Part shown: one piece after another, positions 31,468 through 42,828 of the stretch | Position numbering within the stretch: the first letter of the stretch is position 1 | How the letters are laid out: each line of letters starts with the position of its first letter | DNA from: Symbiodinium natans | Lineage: Eukaryota; Sar; Dinophyceae; Suessiales; Symbiodiniaceae | NCBI GenBank assembly: GCA_905221605.1 | Contig: CAJNDS010002143.1 | Location: forward strand, 570,061 to 634,060 | DNA: 64,000 nt | Direction of reading: 5' to 3' | Position numbers and translations under genes: made by a program | The notes under the pieces: model-generated | Databases searched by the model: none | Told to the model about the DNA's origin: nothing | What the model saw: the letters and a program-made list of their open reading frames with translations, nothing else

Positions 31468-33575
31468 TATAGGGTGACAATATGCAGATTACAAATGGAT
31501 GCAGAACTATGTCCATGTCTACATGTCTATATATATATATATATACCTGCATCTGCATTTTTATACATGTGAGGTACAAAAGCTCCTTGTTCCACAGTGT
31601 TCCGCAAAAGACCGACACCCGTTGTCGTACCGGACGAGCGTGCAAGTGAGCACCCCGACCGTATGTTCATCCCGTGTCGCAAGGCCTGAATATTGAGAAT
31701 AGGCTGAAGACAACTTCCGCCACCAAATCCGGCCCTAGACGGGACCAGGGACCATCAGTGTCCCTCAATCCTACGACGGCTTGCAACACCGTAAGAAGAA
31801 TACATGTGTTTGTCTCTACATATATGTATACATGTATATACATATGCATATGCACATATTTTTGTTTATGCGTTTGTAAACATACGTACACACCATCCCT
31901 GTATACCTTATCAGTCGCCGGTCTCCAGCAAGACATGTTCCATAAGGACCACGCGAGAGTGGGGCTTCCTGTTGGGCGGTGCCACATTCCTCGTGTGCGA
32001 AGCCCAGCCCGTCCCTTCAACTTGGCAGTTCTGCGCTGGTTCAGTTGTGGTGTTGTTGACGACTAATGCCCAAGAATGCCCGGTGCCCACACGGCTACCC
32101 CCATCGTACCGGTCGGGTCGTGGTCAAGTTGCGGTGGGTTTGAGGCTGGGAGCCTTCAGCATGTGGATACTGTGGCCACGGCGTGCGCCAGCTGTTGGAG
32201 GCGCATTGCTGTACGGAATCTGTACGTAGCAAGACGAGAAGGTTAGAGGAACTAACGTGACATGACGATGACGATCTGCGGGGGTTCAGGCGGCAAGTTT
32301 CTCAACATAGAGCCAGACCTCCGAGCTCCTCTCCGAGGAAGGAGACAGGCATCACACTGAGAAAGTTGCAGCAAGAAACATGCCAGGCATGCCTTTCTGG
32401 TTTGGTTGGGAATAGTGTGCAGACTTCGTGTACAGACATCTTGCGTCATCCTGTGGCATCTTGCGACTTGTCGTGCAGGCAGAGTCGCGGCAATGGTGCT
32501 CTTGGGCAGCGCAGTGGTGCAGCAGGCGGCAGGGCAGAGCTCAGCATTGGCACTGCGACATGCGCTAGGCTGCCTTATGGGTCCTTGTGGAACTTTCCCA
32601 TGGCAGACTTGCGCAGTGTGCAGAGAGCGGCAGAAAGTAGCCTGTGATTGCACATCGCAACTCTTGGGGCTCACATGGTTTCGAGTTGTTTCGAGTCTCG
32701 CCTTCTGCACTTCTGCTGAGCCTTATGCTGAGCCTTTATGAGAGGTGTCGGCCGATGGAGGTGCTGGTGGCATGGAGGCAAGCAGCCTGGAGGCCACGGC
32801 GCACATCTCGCTGTTTGCATGTTAGCACACGTAGACGGAGGTGAGTAGAGATGAATGGCCTTTGAGGCTCCTGCCAAGGATGCCTCAATCCGCTCAAAGC
32901 TGCAAATGCAGTGGGAGGCGCAGCTGTTTGCCTTCTCATTGCCTGTTTTTCCATAACTTTGTTGCGCAGTGCCGGCAGATACTTGCTGTTTTTTTGCTAC
33001 GAGCTACACTGTCACCTTCACGCCACAAGCTTTGCAGCTCCCCTTCTCAAGTTACACGGATGCTAGAGGGCCCCTTAAGGCCCCAAGCTTCCTAAGCAGC
33101 CGAAGCATGAAAATCCGTCCAGGCTTGGCTTCATCGCTTCATCCCTGCGCATCTGCGCATCGCCACTTGGGCTGAAGTCGCAGCTGGAGCTTGATGCTTC
33201 AGAAGTGATCTGGGGAGTATTGGATAGGAAGTTGATACTAATGTGAGACGAATACAACAAAGGTGGTGGTATGCATCGTACGCTGAAAGGGTGAGAGGGT
33301 TGGCGTGCGCGCCCCTCATATGCGCCGACTTGTGAGGTCGTTGTGGTCCAGATGTTCAAGCTGCGCCACCAAAACGAGGAAGACTCTGCAGAGGCGCCTG
33401 GGCTGCGAAGCCTCCGCTGTGCCCAGCAGCTTTCCCCCCCCCCCCCCCCCCCCCCCCCTCGTGACCATTTCTGGGGGTTCCTGGGTTTTTGAACGCAAAA
33501 TTTCGCAAGAAAAGAACGCCACCCCAAGCAAAACCCTGGCTGTGGTAGAGTGCTTTCCATTAACAAGGTGACCTC
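31468..33575. other. no supportable gene; microsatellites
   Basis: Contains (TA)n and (CATA)n tracts (31525-31545, 31810-31865), a 33-bp poly-C run (33427-33459) and overlapping short frames on both strands. No motif or AG|G exon chain was found. Confidence 0.5.
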
Positions 33576-33640
33576 CTAAGCCCTAAACCGTAAACCCTAA
33601 ACCCTAAACCAGAAACCCTAACCTTACCCTAGACCCTAAT
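33576..33640. repeat. CCCTAAA array, degenerate
   Basis: Seven or eight units with CCGTAAA, CCAGAAA and CCTTACC variants; followed by the exon at 33646. Confidence 0.9.
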
Positions 33641-33645
33641 GAGGT

Positions 33646-33709
33646 TTTGCAAAAGCGACGACTGGGACCTCGAGGAAGAGTCTGGGTTCCTCGGTCTTGC
33701 CTCGTAGTC
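33646..33709 (+). CDS. acidic exon, unknown
   Basis: After AATGAG (AG|G) the frame reads FCKSDDWDLEEESGFLGLAS and reaches a TAG. The acidic/aromatic composition is gene-like. May be a last exon or may splice before the stop. Confidence 0.45.
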
Positions 33710-33756
33710 CGGAAGCCTGCGTGGTGCTTTCCCAACAAAGCTTCGGGCACCCATTT

Positions 33757-33800
33757 GTGGGGTCCTTATACGGGGGATCCGACTACACTGGGGGTGCGAA
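33757..33800. mobile_element. family A remnant, reverse orientation
   Basis: GTGGGGTCCTTATACGGGGGATCCGACTACACTGGGGG resembles the middle of family A (GGGATCCTACTA) with mutations. Confidence 0.5.
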
Positions 33801-33817
33801 GAAGGGTATGGGAGCTC

Positions 33818-33945
33818 TAAACCCTAAACCCTCAACAACCCTACACCCGAAACTCGCAACCCTAAATCCTAAACCCTAAGCCCTAAACCCTAAACCCTAA
33901 ACCCAAACCCTAAACCCTAAACCCTAAACCCTAAACCCTACACTC
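33818..33945. repeat. CCCTAAA array
   Basis: About 16 units, degenerate to the left. Confidence 0.95.
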
Positions 33946-33954
33946 TTAGCCCAG

Positions 33955-34028
33955 GGTTTGCCTTGAGGCTGGACACTCCAGTCCTTTGGCGCCAGCGGGC
34001 GCAGTCCGCCCGGCAGGCCCTGCAGAAG
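33955..34028 (+). CDS. exon island, basic helix
   Basis: Acceptor CCCAG|GGTTT and GC-type donor AAG|GCCAGC. Reads FALRLDTPVLWRQRAQSARQ then ALQK, a likely helix. CCCTAAA to the left, TTTAGGG to the right. May belong to the same gene as the coiled-coil exons at 34317-35513. Confidence 0.5.
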
Positions 34029-34054
34029 GCCAGCCTCTGGTGAACTAGGGCAGG

Positions 34055-34112
34055 GTTTGGGGTTTAGGGCTTAGGGCTTAGGGTTTAGGGTTTAGGTTTA
34101 GTGTCCCTTTGT
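34055..34112. repeat. TTTAGGG array
   Basis: Seven or eight units with GGGCTTA variants. Confidence 0.9.
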
Positions 34113-34218
34113 TGTTTGTGGGACTATGTGTAGCGCTGAAAAATTGCAAAGCATCTCTGCAGTAGCTCTTCTATTGAGATTTCTCACGCTCCTTTGCGAA
34201 ATGTCACTTTGGAGTGCC

Positions 34219-34311
34219 CTAAGCCCTAAACCCTAAACCCTAAACCCGAAACCCTAAACCCTAAACCCTAAACCCCAAACCCCAAACCCTAAACCCTAAA
34301 CCCTAAACCCT
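34219..34311. repeat. CCCTAAA array abutting an acceptor
   Basis: About 13 units; the array ends 5 bp from the splice acceptor TGCCAG of the next exon. Confidence 0.95.
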
Positions 34312-34316
34312 GCCAG

Positions 34317-35513
34317 GCTCAGGCAGAGCTCGAGCGCTGTCTGGCGGAGGCCTCGCAGCGAGTCGAGGAAAACCGGCGCAAGGCAGAGCAGGTGGAGGCA
34401 CCCAAGCGCGCTGCAATATCTGTATATCTATACATAAATATAAATTAATAAATGAATAAATATATATATATATACATATATATATATATCAACCTGTGTA
34501 TAATATGTATAAAAAAAAGAAAAAATAAATAATAAACCTACATATCTACACAGCAATATCGACGGCGGTATGCTGATGCATACTGCGAACCTTGGCGAGC
34601 CGCAACGCCCCCTCGCAGGCTGAGAACGGCCGCCTGATCAAGCAGGTGGCGGAGTTTAAGTCCCGCAAGGCCCTCAGAACCCGATGCTGGTTCCAGGCTG
34701 GCTGGGGATCGACCGAGAAATGATGAGGGAGCTGAAGCTCGGGGGGGGGGGGCTGGGGTTTGCTTGAGGCGCCGAAGCTGCGGAGCAGATCGCCAGAAAG
34801 TCGAGGGGTGAGGCCGAGCAGCTGAAGGCGGGTCAGAGGAAACATCCCCCGGTGCCACAGTTGAGCTGTGAGAATCGCTTCAGCATATGCCCCTAGAAGG
34901 CAGCTCAGCCCCCTTTGGGAAAGTGCCCTGGGCTCCACGCCGTGTTCAAACACATTCTCGCTAGAAGAACAGGGAGCAATGTGGTTGCAGACGAGCCCCG
35001 GTTCAGCGACGAAGTTTGTACCCGGAAGACAGGTGGCCTGCCCTAAACCCCACACCCTGACCCTGAACCCAGCACCCGTGCCCCCGAGGCTTCCTTGAAG
35101 AAGGCGGAAGAGACGTCCTCCAAAGCCAGGATGCTGGGCTTTGTGAGCCTCCCTGACCCTAATCCCTGCACCATCACCAGAACCTTTCCAACCCCTTTCA
35201 AACCCTATGAAGCCCTATCAAAACCCTATGAACCGCCTTTCAAAGCCTATATGAAACCCTAATTGAGTCTCCGCAAGGCAGGAGCTGCAAAGCGCCCGGC
35301 GCCGTGCAGAGGTGGCGGAGACGATCGCCGCACGCGCCACGCGCGTGCGAGATGCGCGGGGCGACCCGGAAGCCCAGGACGAGCAAAGTGGGGGCCGGTT
35401 TCGTTTGACGTCCTTCACAGCTGCGAGTAGAGTTCATGCCCACTCTTTCGGAGGACCGCAGCACCTCTCGAACGCGCAAGCTGCTGGACGTGGAGGATGG
35501 TGCTCTGGATGAG
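34317..35513 (+). CDS. coiled-coil protein, several exons
   Basis: Exons in one direction with heptad-like composition. 34317-34391: AQAELERCLAEASQRVEENR then RKAEQ, donor CAG|GTGGAG. 34619-34669: AENGRLIKQVAEFKSRK, donor AAG|GCCCTC. About 34770-34840: AEAAEQIARKSRGEAEQLKA. 35089-35142: ASLKKAEETSSKARMLGF, donor GTGAGC. 35282-35377: ELQSARRRAEVAETIAARAT onward, GA-type donor CAG|GACGAG. 35454-35513: DRSTSRTRKLLDVEDGALDE, donor GAG|GCGGTT. Most junctions are phase 0. The product is a helical, probably structural or cytoskeletal protein; no named family. One intron (34392-34618) contains an AT microsatellite. The 35436-35939 open frame downstream may add a Ser/Thr-rich tail. Confidence 0.65.
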
Positions 35514-36384
35514 GCGGTTGCATCGTTTGCATGCTTTGAAGTGGCGCTGTGTGCAGGGTGGATCCCAGCCTGGGACTCCGCGTGTATCACCCTCACCGCG
35601 ACCTTCCCCTCCCAAGGCCTGAAACCTTTGTTCTCCCGTTCTGTCCCCAGCTGCTCGGGAGCCCTAGCCGCTAGCCCTCAGGCATCATCACCCAGCACAT
35701 CAACGAAGGAGAAGGCGACTGTTCGCCCAATGAGTGGACACATGGGGAGAAAAGACCTGTCTGTGGACACTGTGCAGGCCGGTTCTCAGCCAGGCACCCC
35801 GCGGCAGTCTGCTCAGGCTGGCATCGCCCACGTTTCCCTTCTTGGACAGAGTCTGCGAGTCACATATGCCAAAGGATCTGTCGCTTGGAGCCACTCGACG
35901 GCCAACAGCCAAGGCTTCTTCTTGGCGGTGCAGTCCTGACATGTCCTGACTGATGGCTCTCAGGGTGAGTGCACTGTGGCCATAGATGGGCCGAGCATCT
36001 TGGTTTGTTTTTTCTCGGCTTACAGATGCCCTGCAGAACCCCTGTTAAGACTCGGTCTCCTACAGTGGCTACGTGACACTCATTGCACCTCTGCTTTCCT
36101 GTGGCATGCGCAGATTGAGAGGGGAGCTTCTTATTGCGGAGGCACGAGCCGGGCGGCTGCCAACGCGTGGAGGCCCTTTTGCACCGTCCGAGTGCCAAGA
36201 GCGCATGGAAGTTCAAGTGGTCGGCCTGTGCTTTTGTCCAGTCAGTGCAGAGGCCTTTGTGTCGTGTGCGGCTCGTCAGAATTTCGGACTGCAAGCAAGT
36301 GCAGGCAGCTCAACCAGCAGTTTGGCCAACAGCTTGGAAGAAGTCACCAAGGAGATCGGAGGTTCAGAGGGGGAATTGTGCTGA
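35514..36384 (+). CDS. possible further exons, unknown
   Basis: Coding-like + strand pieces at about 35680-35800 (ASSPSTSTKEKATVRPMSGH), 36108-36215 (RLRGELLIAEARAGRLPTRG) and 36290-36381 (SSTSSLANSLEEVTKEIGGS, then a TGA). They may continue the coiled-coil gene. Junctions not resolved. Confidence 0.35.
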
Positions 36385-36513
36385 GCGGAGAAGGCTGAGC
36401 GGACAGTCCGCCTCAAGGACTTCCGCCGTTCCACCTCGGGGCCAGCCGGTAGTACTCAGCAGAGCGCCCAACAGAGTGCTCAGGACGGGATGTGCCCAGC
36501 CAATGGCAGTCTT

Positions 36514-36691
36514 GGGCATCCCTGAACCCTAAACTGCCCTAAACCCTAACCCTACCCTAAACCCTAAACCCTAAACCCTAAACCCTAAACCCTAAACCCT
36601 AAACCCTAAACCCTAAACCCTAAACCCTAAACCCTAAACCCTAAACCCTAAACCCTAAACCCTAAACCCTAAACCCTAAACCCTAAACCCC
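36514..36691. repeat. long CCCTAAA array
   Basis: Over 20 heptamers, nearly perfect after the first 40 bp. One of the two longest here. Confidence 0.97.
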
Positions 36692-36703
36692 TCGGCAGTT
36701 TTG

Positions 36704-36885
36704 TGGCGCCTGGAGAGGACAAGGCCGCCCCGCAGGAGTTCCGCTCCTTGGCGTGAACTCGTACTTGGTGAAGGTTTGGGCTTCGGAGTTTTCTAAGCAT
36801 CCCGCATGAGAGCAGAGACACCCAGGCTACAACCGCGCCTTGGCCATGATGAAGTTTACGGAGAACAGGGGCCAGGAGCCTCAAT
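36704..36885 (+). CDS. two short exons, unknown
   Basis: After CTCGGCAG a frame reads FVAPGEDKAAPQEFRSLA to a stop, probably spliced before it. At about 36828, after CACCCAG, another reads YNRALAMMKFTENRGQEPQ to a TGA. Both are gene-like and follow the long CCCTAAA array. The minus-strand frame 36669-37364 (231 aa) covers them and part of the array and is judged a shadow. Confidence 0.4.
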
Positions 36886-37364
36886 GACCCGGGGGGGGGG
36901 GGGGCTCGATTTGTGCTTCTTGATGCTGCTGGGGGACTCTCAGAGAGGGCTCTCCGAGTCGCTGTAGGTGGTGGCTCCGGTGTGCCCAGCGCGGGGAGCT
37001 TGTGCTTTTTTGGTGGCCCATTCCGGGAGACTTTTCCCAAGAGAAGGGGAAAAAAGAGACATCTTTTGGGCCCTGAGGCCACAAGCTCCATGCAGAGCCT
37101 GCCAGGAAGGGTGGAGGATGCGCTCCAGGCCCACCATCCTCCACCGACGTCTGCCACACGCGTCTCGATGCCCTGAGCTTGTGAGGGCCTGGCACCAGCG
37201 AAAAGCTCCAAGAACAGTCTTCGCCTTAGGGATTTTGGGGACCAAACGCTGCCTGGCAACTCCAGCTGCAATGGCCGAGGTTCGTCCAGCGCACAGCGCT
37301 TCACGCGCGTGCCTCGTCTTTCCCTGGATGAGTAAGGGCCTCTCCGGGAGGTAGCACGCTGCAC

Positions 37365-39170
37365 TGGGTGGACATGGTATTAGGCAGCAGAATTGCCTCC
37401 TGACTAGACACGATGCAGTCCGGCTCCATATGGCTCCCTCCTGGTCTGCAGCTGTCGAGCACAAGGGTGGGCATCGATCAAGAGGGTTGAAGCCCCAACC
37501 TGAAGCCGGGTGACCTGGTCGAAGACCGGTCATTGCGCTGCGACAGCCGCGACAGCCGCGAAAAGAAAGTTGACGTCGGAGCTGCGTGACAGACTGTGAC
37601 AGATCGGTTCCTGAATCTGAAGTGATCTAGGGCCACAAGGCTTCATGGCACTGCTGAGGCTTGTTCCATGTGGACATTGTTGTGTTCGGCTTGCTGTCTG
37701 CACTGGGCCACTGGCTCAGAATGTCCCGCCGAAGGTGCGCTTAGCACTTCATGCAGACGGTGCTGAGGTCGTGGGCGTGCTGCCATCGCCGCACACCTTT
37801 TGTGGGTGCTACCGGGCTAGAATGTGCCATCCGACGTAAGCCATTCACCAGGAACAGTGCGGCGTTGGTGTGGTGGTGGGGTGGTGGTGTGTGCTGGTGT
37901 GGGTGGTGTGTGGTGGAGTGTGTGTGGTGGTGATAGTGGTGGAAGCGCATCTTCATCTAAGCACGTGCTTCCAATCTATCAATGAAGCAGGGGAGAGGGT
38001 TTTGGAAAACAAGAAAAGGAACGGGGAGGGAGAAAGAAGGGAGAGTAAGAGGGTAAGAAAAAAGTTGTGGGTGGGATCGTCAAGAAGAAAAGAGGGGGGA
38101 TGAGCTGTTGGCCGCTATTTGTCCTTGTCCTGGAGTAGTATAGCGTTTAGGCCATCAAGAGGAGTTGCTTCAAGAAGCTTTCGAATCCTCTTAAGAAACC
38201 CATCATGCGAGCATCTTATGTTTGCAAACGCGGGCGGAGGGGAAATAAAGGTTTCCTCTCAGAAACACGGAGGATTGTCCAGCAATATACCGAAGTCCCA
38301 CCCCCGGCCTCCCCTTCCTGTCCCCCACAAAAAGGAAAAGGGAGGAAAAGAAAGGAGAAGCAGATCAACAGTAAATCCATCCTACCCTGATCCTAAGAGT
38401 AAAACACTCCATTTTTAGGGAACCCGCCTGTTTGTGCATCAAAGCCCGCAAACCGAAAGATCGATGCTACAGGTGCCATCCGTCATTCTGAGCTACCACA
38501 CAGTGCCCAACGCGTGGGCCTCAGAAGAAGGAGCATGCTGAGTGGTGGCGGTTTCGGGTTTCGGTTTAGGGCTCCTGACATGCGCAAGCACTGAGACCAG
38601 CCTCCTAACGAGAATGGTACTTGTTGGTACGTCCGGAGAAACCCTAACAAGCGCTTGGATTGAGGTTTTTCTGACCCCGGATTGGAGCCAAACTGTTGCA
38701 CCGCCACGGCTAAGCTCAGACTCGCAATCGCGAGTATAGCGAAGGATGAAAGCGTTCGAAACGTGGCGGCTTGTGCAAAAAATCCAGTCAGATGGACCTA
38801 CCTCGGGTCACGCAGTTTGCCCTGTGATGCACACAGCGCGTCGCTCGGCTGAGTCGGCATTTAATGGAGCTGGTCATCACTTCACTGGTTTACTGTCAGT
38901 ACCTCGGACGTGGCCTCTCAACTTTCTGCCACGGCAGCTCAGACCTCTTGTAGCTTCTCTGTGTCGCTGCTGTGAGGCCAGCAGCGCTTGCAACGTTAGC
39001 CATCTCTTCCTGGTCGCGCGGCTACAACATGCTACAACTGCTCCCATTGGGGGGGGGGTGGGTGGGTGTTGTTTGGGTTGCTTTGGTCGACTCATAGGTA
39101 GCTTGTCTTGCTACTAGGACTCCCGATCTTTAGAGAACAACCTCTTCTCTTGTGTGGTATAATAAAGATA
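37365..39170. other. no supportable gene
   Basis: GTG-rich (37868-37935) and purine-rich (37990-38100, 38325-38365) low complexity with short frames. No splice-bounded exon chain found. The 38 kb region has a local run of GA-rich sequence that may be intronic. Confidence 0.45.
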
Positions 39171-39173
39171 AAT

Positions 39174-39296
39174 AGTTTAGATATTACATTTTATAGCCAT
39201 TATCTTGTATTAAATTATATAGAATTAACAATATTATATTTTATCGTTATTGTCTTATATTAAATTATATAGAAATAAACAATATTATACATTATA
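39174..39296. repeat. AT-rich island with 50-bp tandem duplication
   Basis: Two diverged copies, starting at 39183 and 39233, share TAAATTATATAGAA and AACAATATTATA. Composition is over 80% A+T, unlike the surrounding DNA. Confidence 0.8.
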
Positions 39297-39305
39297 TGTC
39301 AGCCC

Positions 39306-39402
39306 AGGCTCAGCCCATGCGAGCTGCCACTCTTTCCCCGCACACTGCTGCCCTGGCGACATGCTTTGGCTGTGGCCGCGAGCATCTGCATCCCGGGAAA
39401 GT
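39306..39402 (+). CDS. exon with CxxC-x4-H, unknown
   Basis: After AGCCCAG the frame reads AQPMRAATLSPHTAALATCF and GCGREHLHPGK, then runs towards the array at 39408. CFGCGREHLH resembles the start of a CCHC zinc knuckle, but the last Cys is not seen. Confidence 0.4.
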
Positions 39403-39407
39403 TTCAG

Positions 39408-39480
39408 GAACCCTAAACCCTAACCCATAAAAACCCTAAACCCTAAACCCTTAACCCTTAACCCTTAAACCCTAAACCCA
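39408..39480. repeat. CCCTAAA array
   Basis: About ten units, several CCCTTAA variants. Confidence 0.9.
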
Positions 39481-39566
39481 GTGGGTGGCCTGTAGTCTGA
39501 CTGCGCCTCTCAGAAACCAAGGCATCGTGGCAACTTGCCTTCAGGACACCGGGCACACTTCTCGGT

Positions 39567-39620
39567 GACTGGGCTTAGGGTTTAGGGTTTAGGGTTTAGG
39601 GTTTAGGGTTTAGGGTTTTT
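39567..39620. repeat. TTTAGGG array
   Basis: Seven units. With 39408-39480 it brackets a unique 86-bp island. Confidence 0.95.
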
Positions 39621-39625
39621 CAGAC

Positions 39626-40062
39626 AGCATTGGGCCAAGTGGAGACATTTTGTGCCAGGATGCGCTGACCTGCGGCGAGTTCGAGTGGCCCCTTTCTTGT
39701 CTCAAAGTCGCAGCGAGCTTCTTTAAGACGCTACACCAGCCCAACCAGGAGTATGCGACTTGCCTGCAGCGATTTTCGACCGAGATGGTGCCAAGATTGA
39801 CTCATGCCTTCACACGCTGTGTTCGCCAAGCTTCTGCTACCACGACTCCCACAACAATTACGCTCCTCTAATCCTGCTGCTACAGTCTTCGCACAACATC
39901 AATGCCTGTGGCGATTCTTATGGCGCAAGCAACAAAAACTGCTGGGCTTCATTTGGCTACTGCGTGGGTTTGAGTTCTGCGCGTGGTGCAGATTTTTTGC
40001 AGTCTGCCACAGTGGCGATGGACACATGTTACGAGAGAGGCTGCTTTAGTGGGCTCAGGTGA
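39626..40062 (+). CDS. Cys-rich exon series, unknown
   Basis: About 39627-39700 after TTTTTCAG reads DSIGPSGDILCQDALTCGEF. About 39770-40060 reads IFDRDGAKIDSCLHTLCSPS, then FCYHDSHNNY, later SHNINACGDSYGASNKNCWA and ATVAMDTCYERGCFSG. Regular cysteines and N-x-T/S sites suggest a secreted or luminal disulphide-rich protein. The frames are not all in phase; introns are likely. No family recognised. Confidence 0.4.
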
Positions 40063-41890
40063 TACCCTGTCATGTTTACGAGCTTGTCTTTGTGCCTGAA
40101 GCTCAGCTTGAGTCTGCTGCGTACTCCGGGAGCTCACAGCATGTGACTGTAAGAGGCTTGGGATGGTGATCCACTTGAAGCACGGCTGGCTATCTTTGCT
40201 TCCCCAACGCCAGGCTCCTTCACTGTTGCTACTGCAAAGATGCACGAGATGTGCACAGTGTCACCTCATCTGCCGGCCATACTTTCACGGTCGAATCAGC
40301 CATCAATGTCTTTGTCAAGGGTTGTGTTTGATGCTGTCCACGAAATGCTCATTGTGGAGGCTCCTTGTGGGTAGGAGACGATAGCGGGATACAGCGAGCT
40401 TTGCAGGAGCCTTGGTCGCTCCTGCGCTTTGTCTCACGGATCAGCCCTGGTCTTTGTGCATCGCAGGGCTCTCAGAGTGATTTCTGCAGCCTCCTTTGCT
40501 TCAGCGCCTCGCGTGCGTTGTCCTCCGAGGAATCTTTTCGTGCTGCATTTCGCTGGCGCCTTCGTACATGACGAGCCAGTCGAGCTGTCAGCACCTTGCT
40601 TGCAGAAACTTTGTTCCGCAGACTCTGTATGTTTGCCTGCGCGTTGCAATTCAATACAACAAAGGCTCACCAACCATCGAGACCGCTCAAAACTCAGGTA
40701 TTCGTGTGCTTCGCCTATCTGATGGTGACGTTCGTCCTGTCACTTCTGGTGGTCACCTCAGAAAGGAAGCAGTCCACACCATGTGCGCGTGCCGCACGCT
40801 TCCAAGGTGACTGTGCTATGTTCGGTGCACCGAGTCAGTTCGTCGTTCAGTCAGGTGTCGCTCGTGGCACTGTTCCTTGTAGAAGGCCGTGCGCCGTTGC
40901 GTCGTCCACGCAAGCTGCGCAGCTTGGTGCACCGTGCAGCATGGAGCTCTGTGGCAGGCCCTTTTGCCTGCATGCTTAGCGATGGCCTTCCGCAGGCAAG
41001 GCACCTCTGCATGGTTTGCGTACCCGAGCCTCTGTGCCTTTGTGGTAGGATATGTCAGCACTGCCAGCAGCCGCAGCCGCTGCGTAGCGCTGCATGAGAT
41101 GGCGCCTTGCTCTGCATTCGCACTAGCTCCTTTTTTTCAGATTCTGGCAGAAGCTTCCGCAGGTGCTGGCCACTTCCGAGATATGCGGGGGTTCCACCCT
41201 GTACATCCCCGCACGAATTCGGGCAGAGCTCCGCTTGTGCACTGAGGGGCCTGGCTTAGTTGTAAGATGCCAAAGTTTCGCTGCATCACTGGGCCAGATG
41301 GGCCACCACAGCCCTTCCATGGGGCGGGATGCAGGGTTCGTTTCCCAGCAAATGCTCTGTCATTCCTCTGTCCAACAGGGCTTGGCATCGATTTGACATA
41401 GCCTGCGAGCAAAAAAAAGCCAGGGCATGCATCCCAGCCAGCTAATGCTAAGGCTAAGGCGTCCCCCCAATACCAAACCCCCCCTAGCCAAATTCAGTGT
41501 GTCGACAAGAGTTCAAGCAAGTATGAAGTCGCATAGCGCTCATCTTTCACGGTAGTGGTTGTCACCACAGACAGCAGATGAAATGAAGCGTGCCCATTCA
41601 CACGATACTGCTGGTGCTTGCAAGAATGTTTCCCATCTACAGTGGCTGTCAGAATCGTGAGGGAGGGAAGAAAGCTGAAGAAAGCATGTGGAGGCCAATG
41701 TGTTTTTTTTTGCGACAATAGAATGAAGATCGATGGCTTGCAAGAACCGCGCAGAAAACCGATCAACACATGCTCAAAACAAGTGCTAGGGTGCAGGCCT
41801 CTTGGCAGGAACCTGCGAGCAGGTACAAAGGCATACGCATATTGACCGAACCTCATGATTTCGTCAGCCTATCAGCAACCAACAACCACA
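40063..41890. other. no supportable gene
   Basis: Several overlapping + frames of about 100 codons (40429-40722, 40596-40979, 40783-41097) are open together, typical of GC-rich non-coding DNA. Nothing recognisable. Confidence 0.4.
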
Positions 41891-41893
41891 TGG

Positions 41894-41960
41894 AGGTGTA
41901 CGAAAATAAGGGACCCCTGATTTAGCCCCCCGAATAGTAGGATTCGCTTATGAAAAGGAC
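41894..41960. mobile_element. family A element, right end lost
   Basis: GTGTACGAAAATAAGGGACC, CCCGAATAGTAGGATTCGC, then diverges. Confidence 0.7.
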
Positions 41961-42105
41961 TCAGCTCCATCTAGCAAGCCCCCATCAGGAGCGCATCGTT
42001 GAGCGCGTGGTGGCTCATCTCGCCCTGAGCCCCAGAGCTGCTGCGAGGGAGTCGAGCCCTGGAGTTCAACGCTTGAACGCTCTCTTTTGGGGGGGGGGGT
42101 TTGAG

Positions 42106-42206
42106 GGATTCTGAACCCTAACGCAAGCCCTAAACCCTAAACCCTAAACCCTAAACCCCAAACCCCAAACCCCAAACCCCAAACCCAAACCCGAAACCCT
42201 GAACCC
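42106..42206. repeat. CCCTAAA / CCCCAAA array
   Basis: About 13 units; five consecutive CCCCAAA variants in the middle. Confidence 0.93.
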
Positions 42207-42828
42207 TTTGAAGGGATCCTAGATCGACATCCTCCTTTGTGGGCGCCCTGCGTGGGCCGCTTCAGTGTGGGGCCGAGGCCGACGTGCGCACGTGCCTTCG
42301 CGCGTGCGTGAAGCGAACCGAGGCGCGCTGTTGTCGTGCCAAAGGGTCGTGCACTCCGCCTTTCGGCTCCGCCTCTGGCTCCGCCTCGGCCCTTAGGGTT
42401 TCGGGTTTAGGCTGCCGACCTCCTCTCCTGACTCCGCGGAAGCAAGGTGCTAGTGAGAACCCCCTGACGCGCAGCCAGGGCAAGGTGAACATTAGGGGTT
42501 AAGGGAATTCTTCAGCTGTTCTTCCTCGTCCTTCGGGTGCCTCAGTAGATGAGAAAAGGAGCCCCCTTCCGAGGCCAAAATCCTGGGAACAATTGACGCT
42601 TTCGCCTCCCATTTCGCGCTTTGTTCCAACTCACAAAATGAGGCCGTCTTGCTGAAGAGGCATCGACGCAACGTTTGCCAGCTCCGGGGTTTCCCAAAAT
42701 GGGGGGGGGAGGGGGAGTCGGGGTGGGCACAGGAGAGCTGGAACGTTTTTTTGGAAACAGTGGGAGAGGTCATGGCAAAGGTGCATCTGTAATTTGTTTG
42801 GGGGCAGCTCTGAGGGTGTTTGGCGCAG

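Noticed and set aside
36514-36691. A true chromosome end
   Set aside because: The array is interior, followed by unique sequence and exons, like some thirty other arrays here.
36669-37364. 231-aa minus-strand ORF
   Set aside because: Begins in GC-rich DNA opposite + strand exons, passes through a poly-G run as poly-Pro and ends in the telomere array; no motif.
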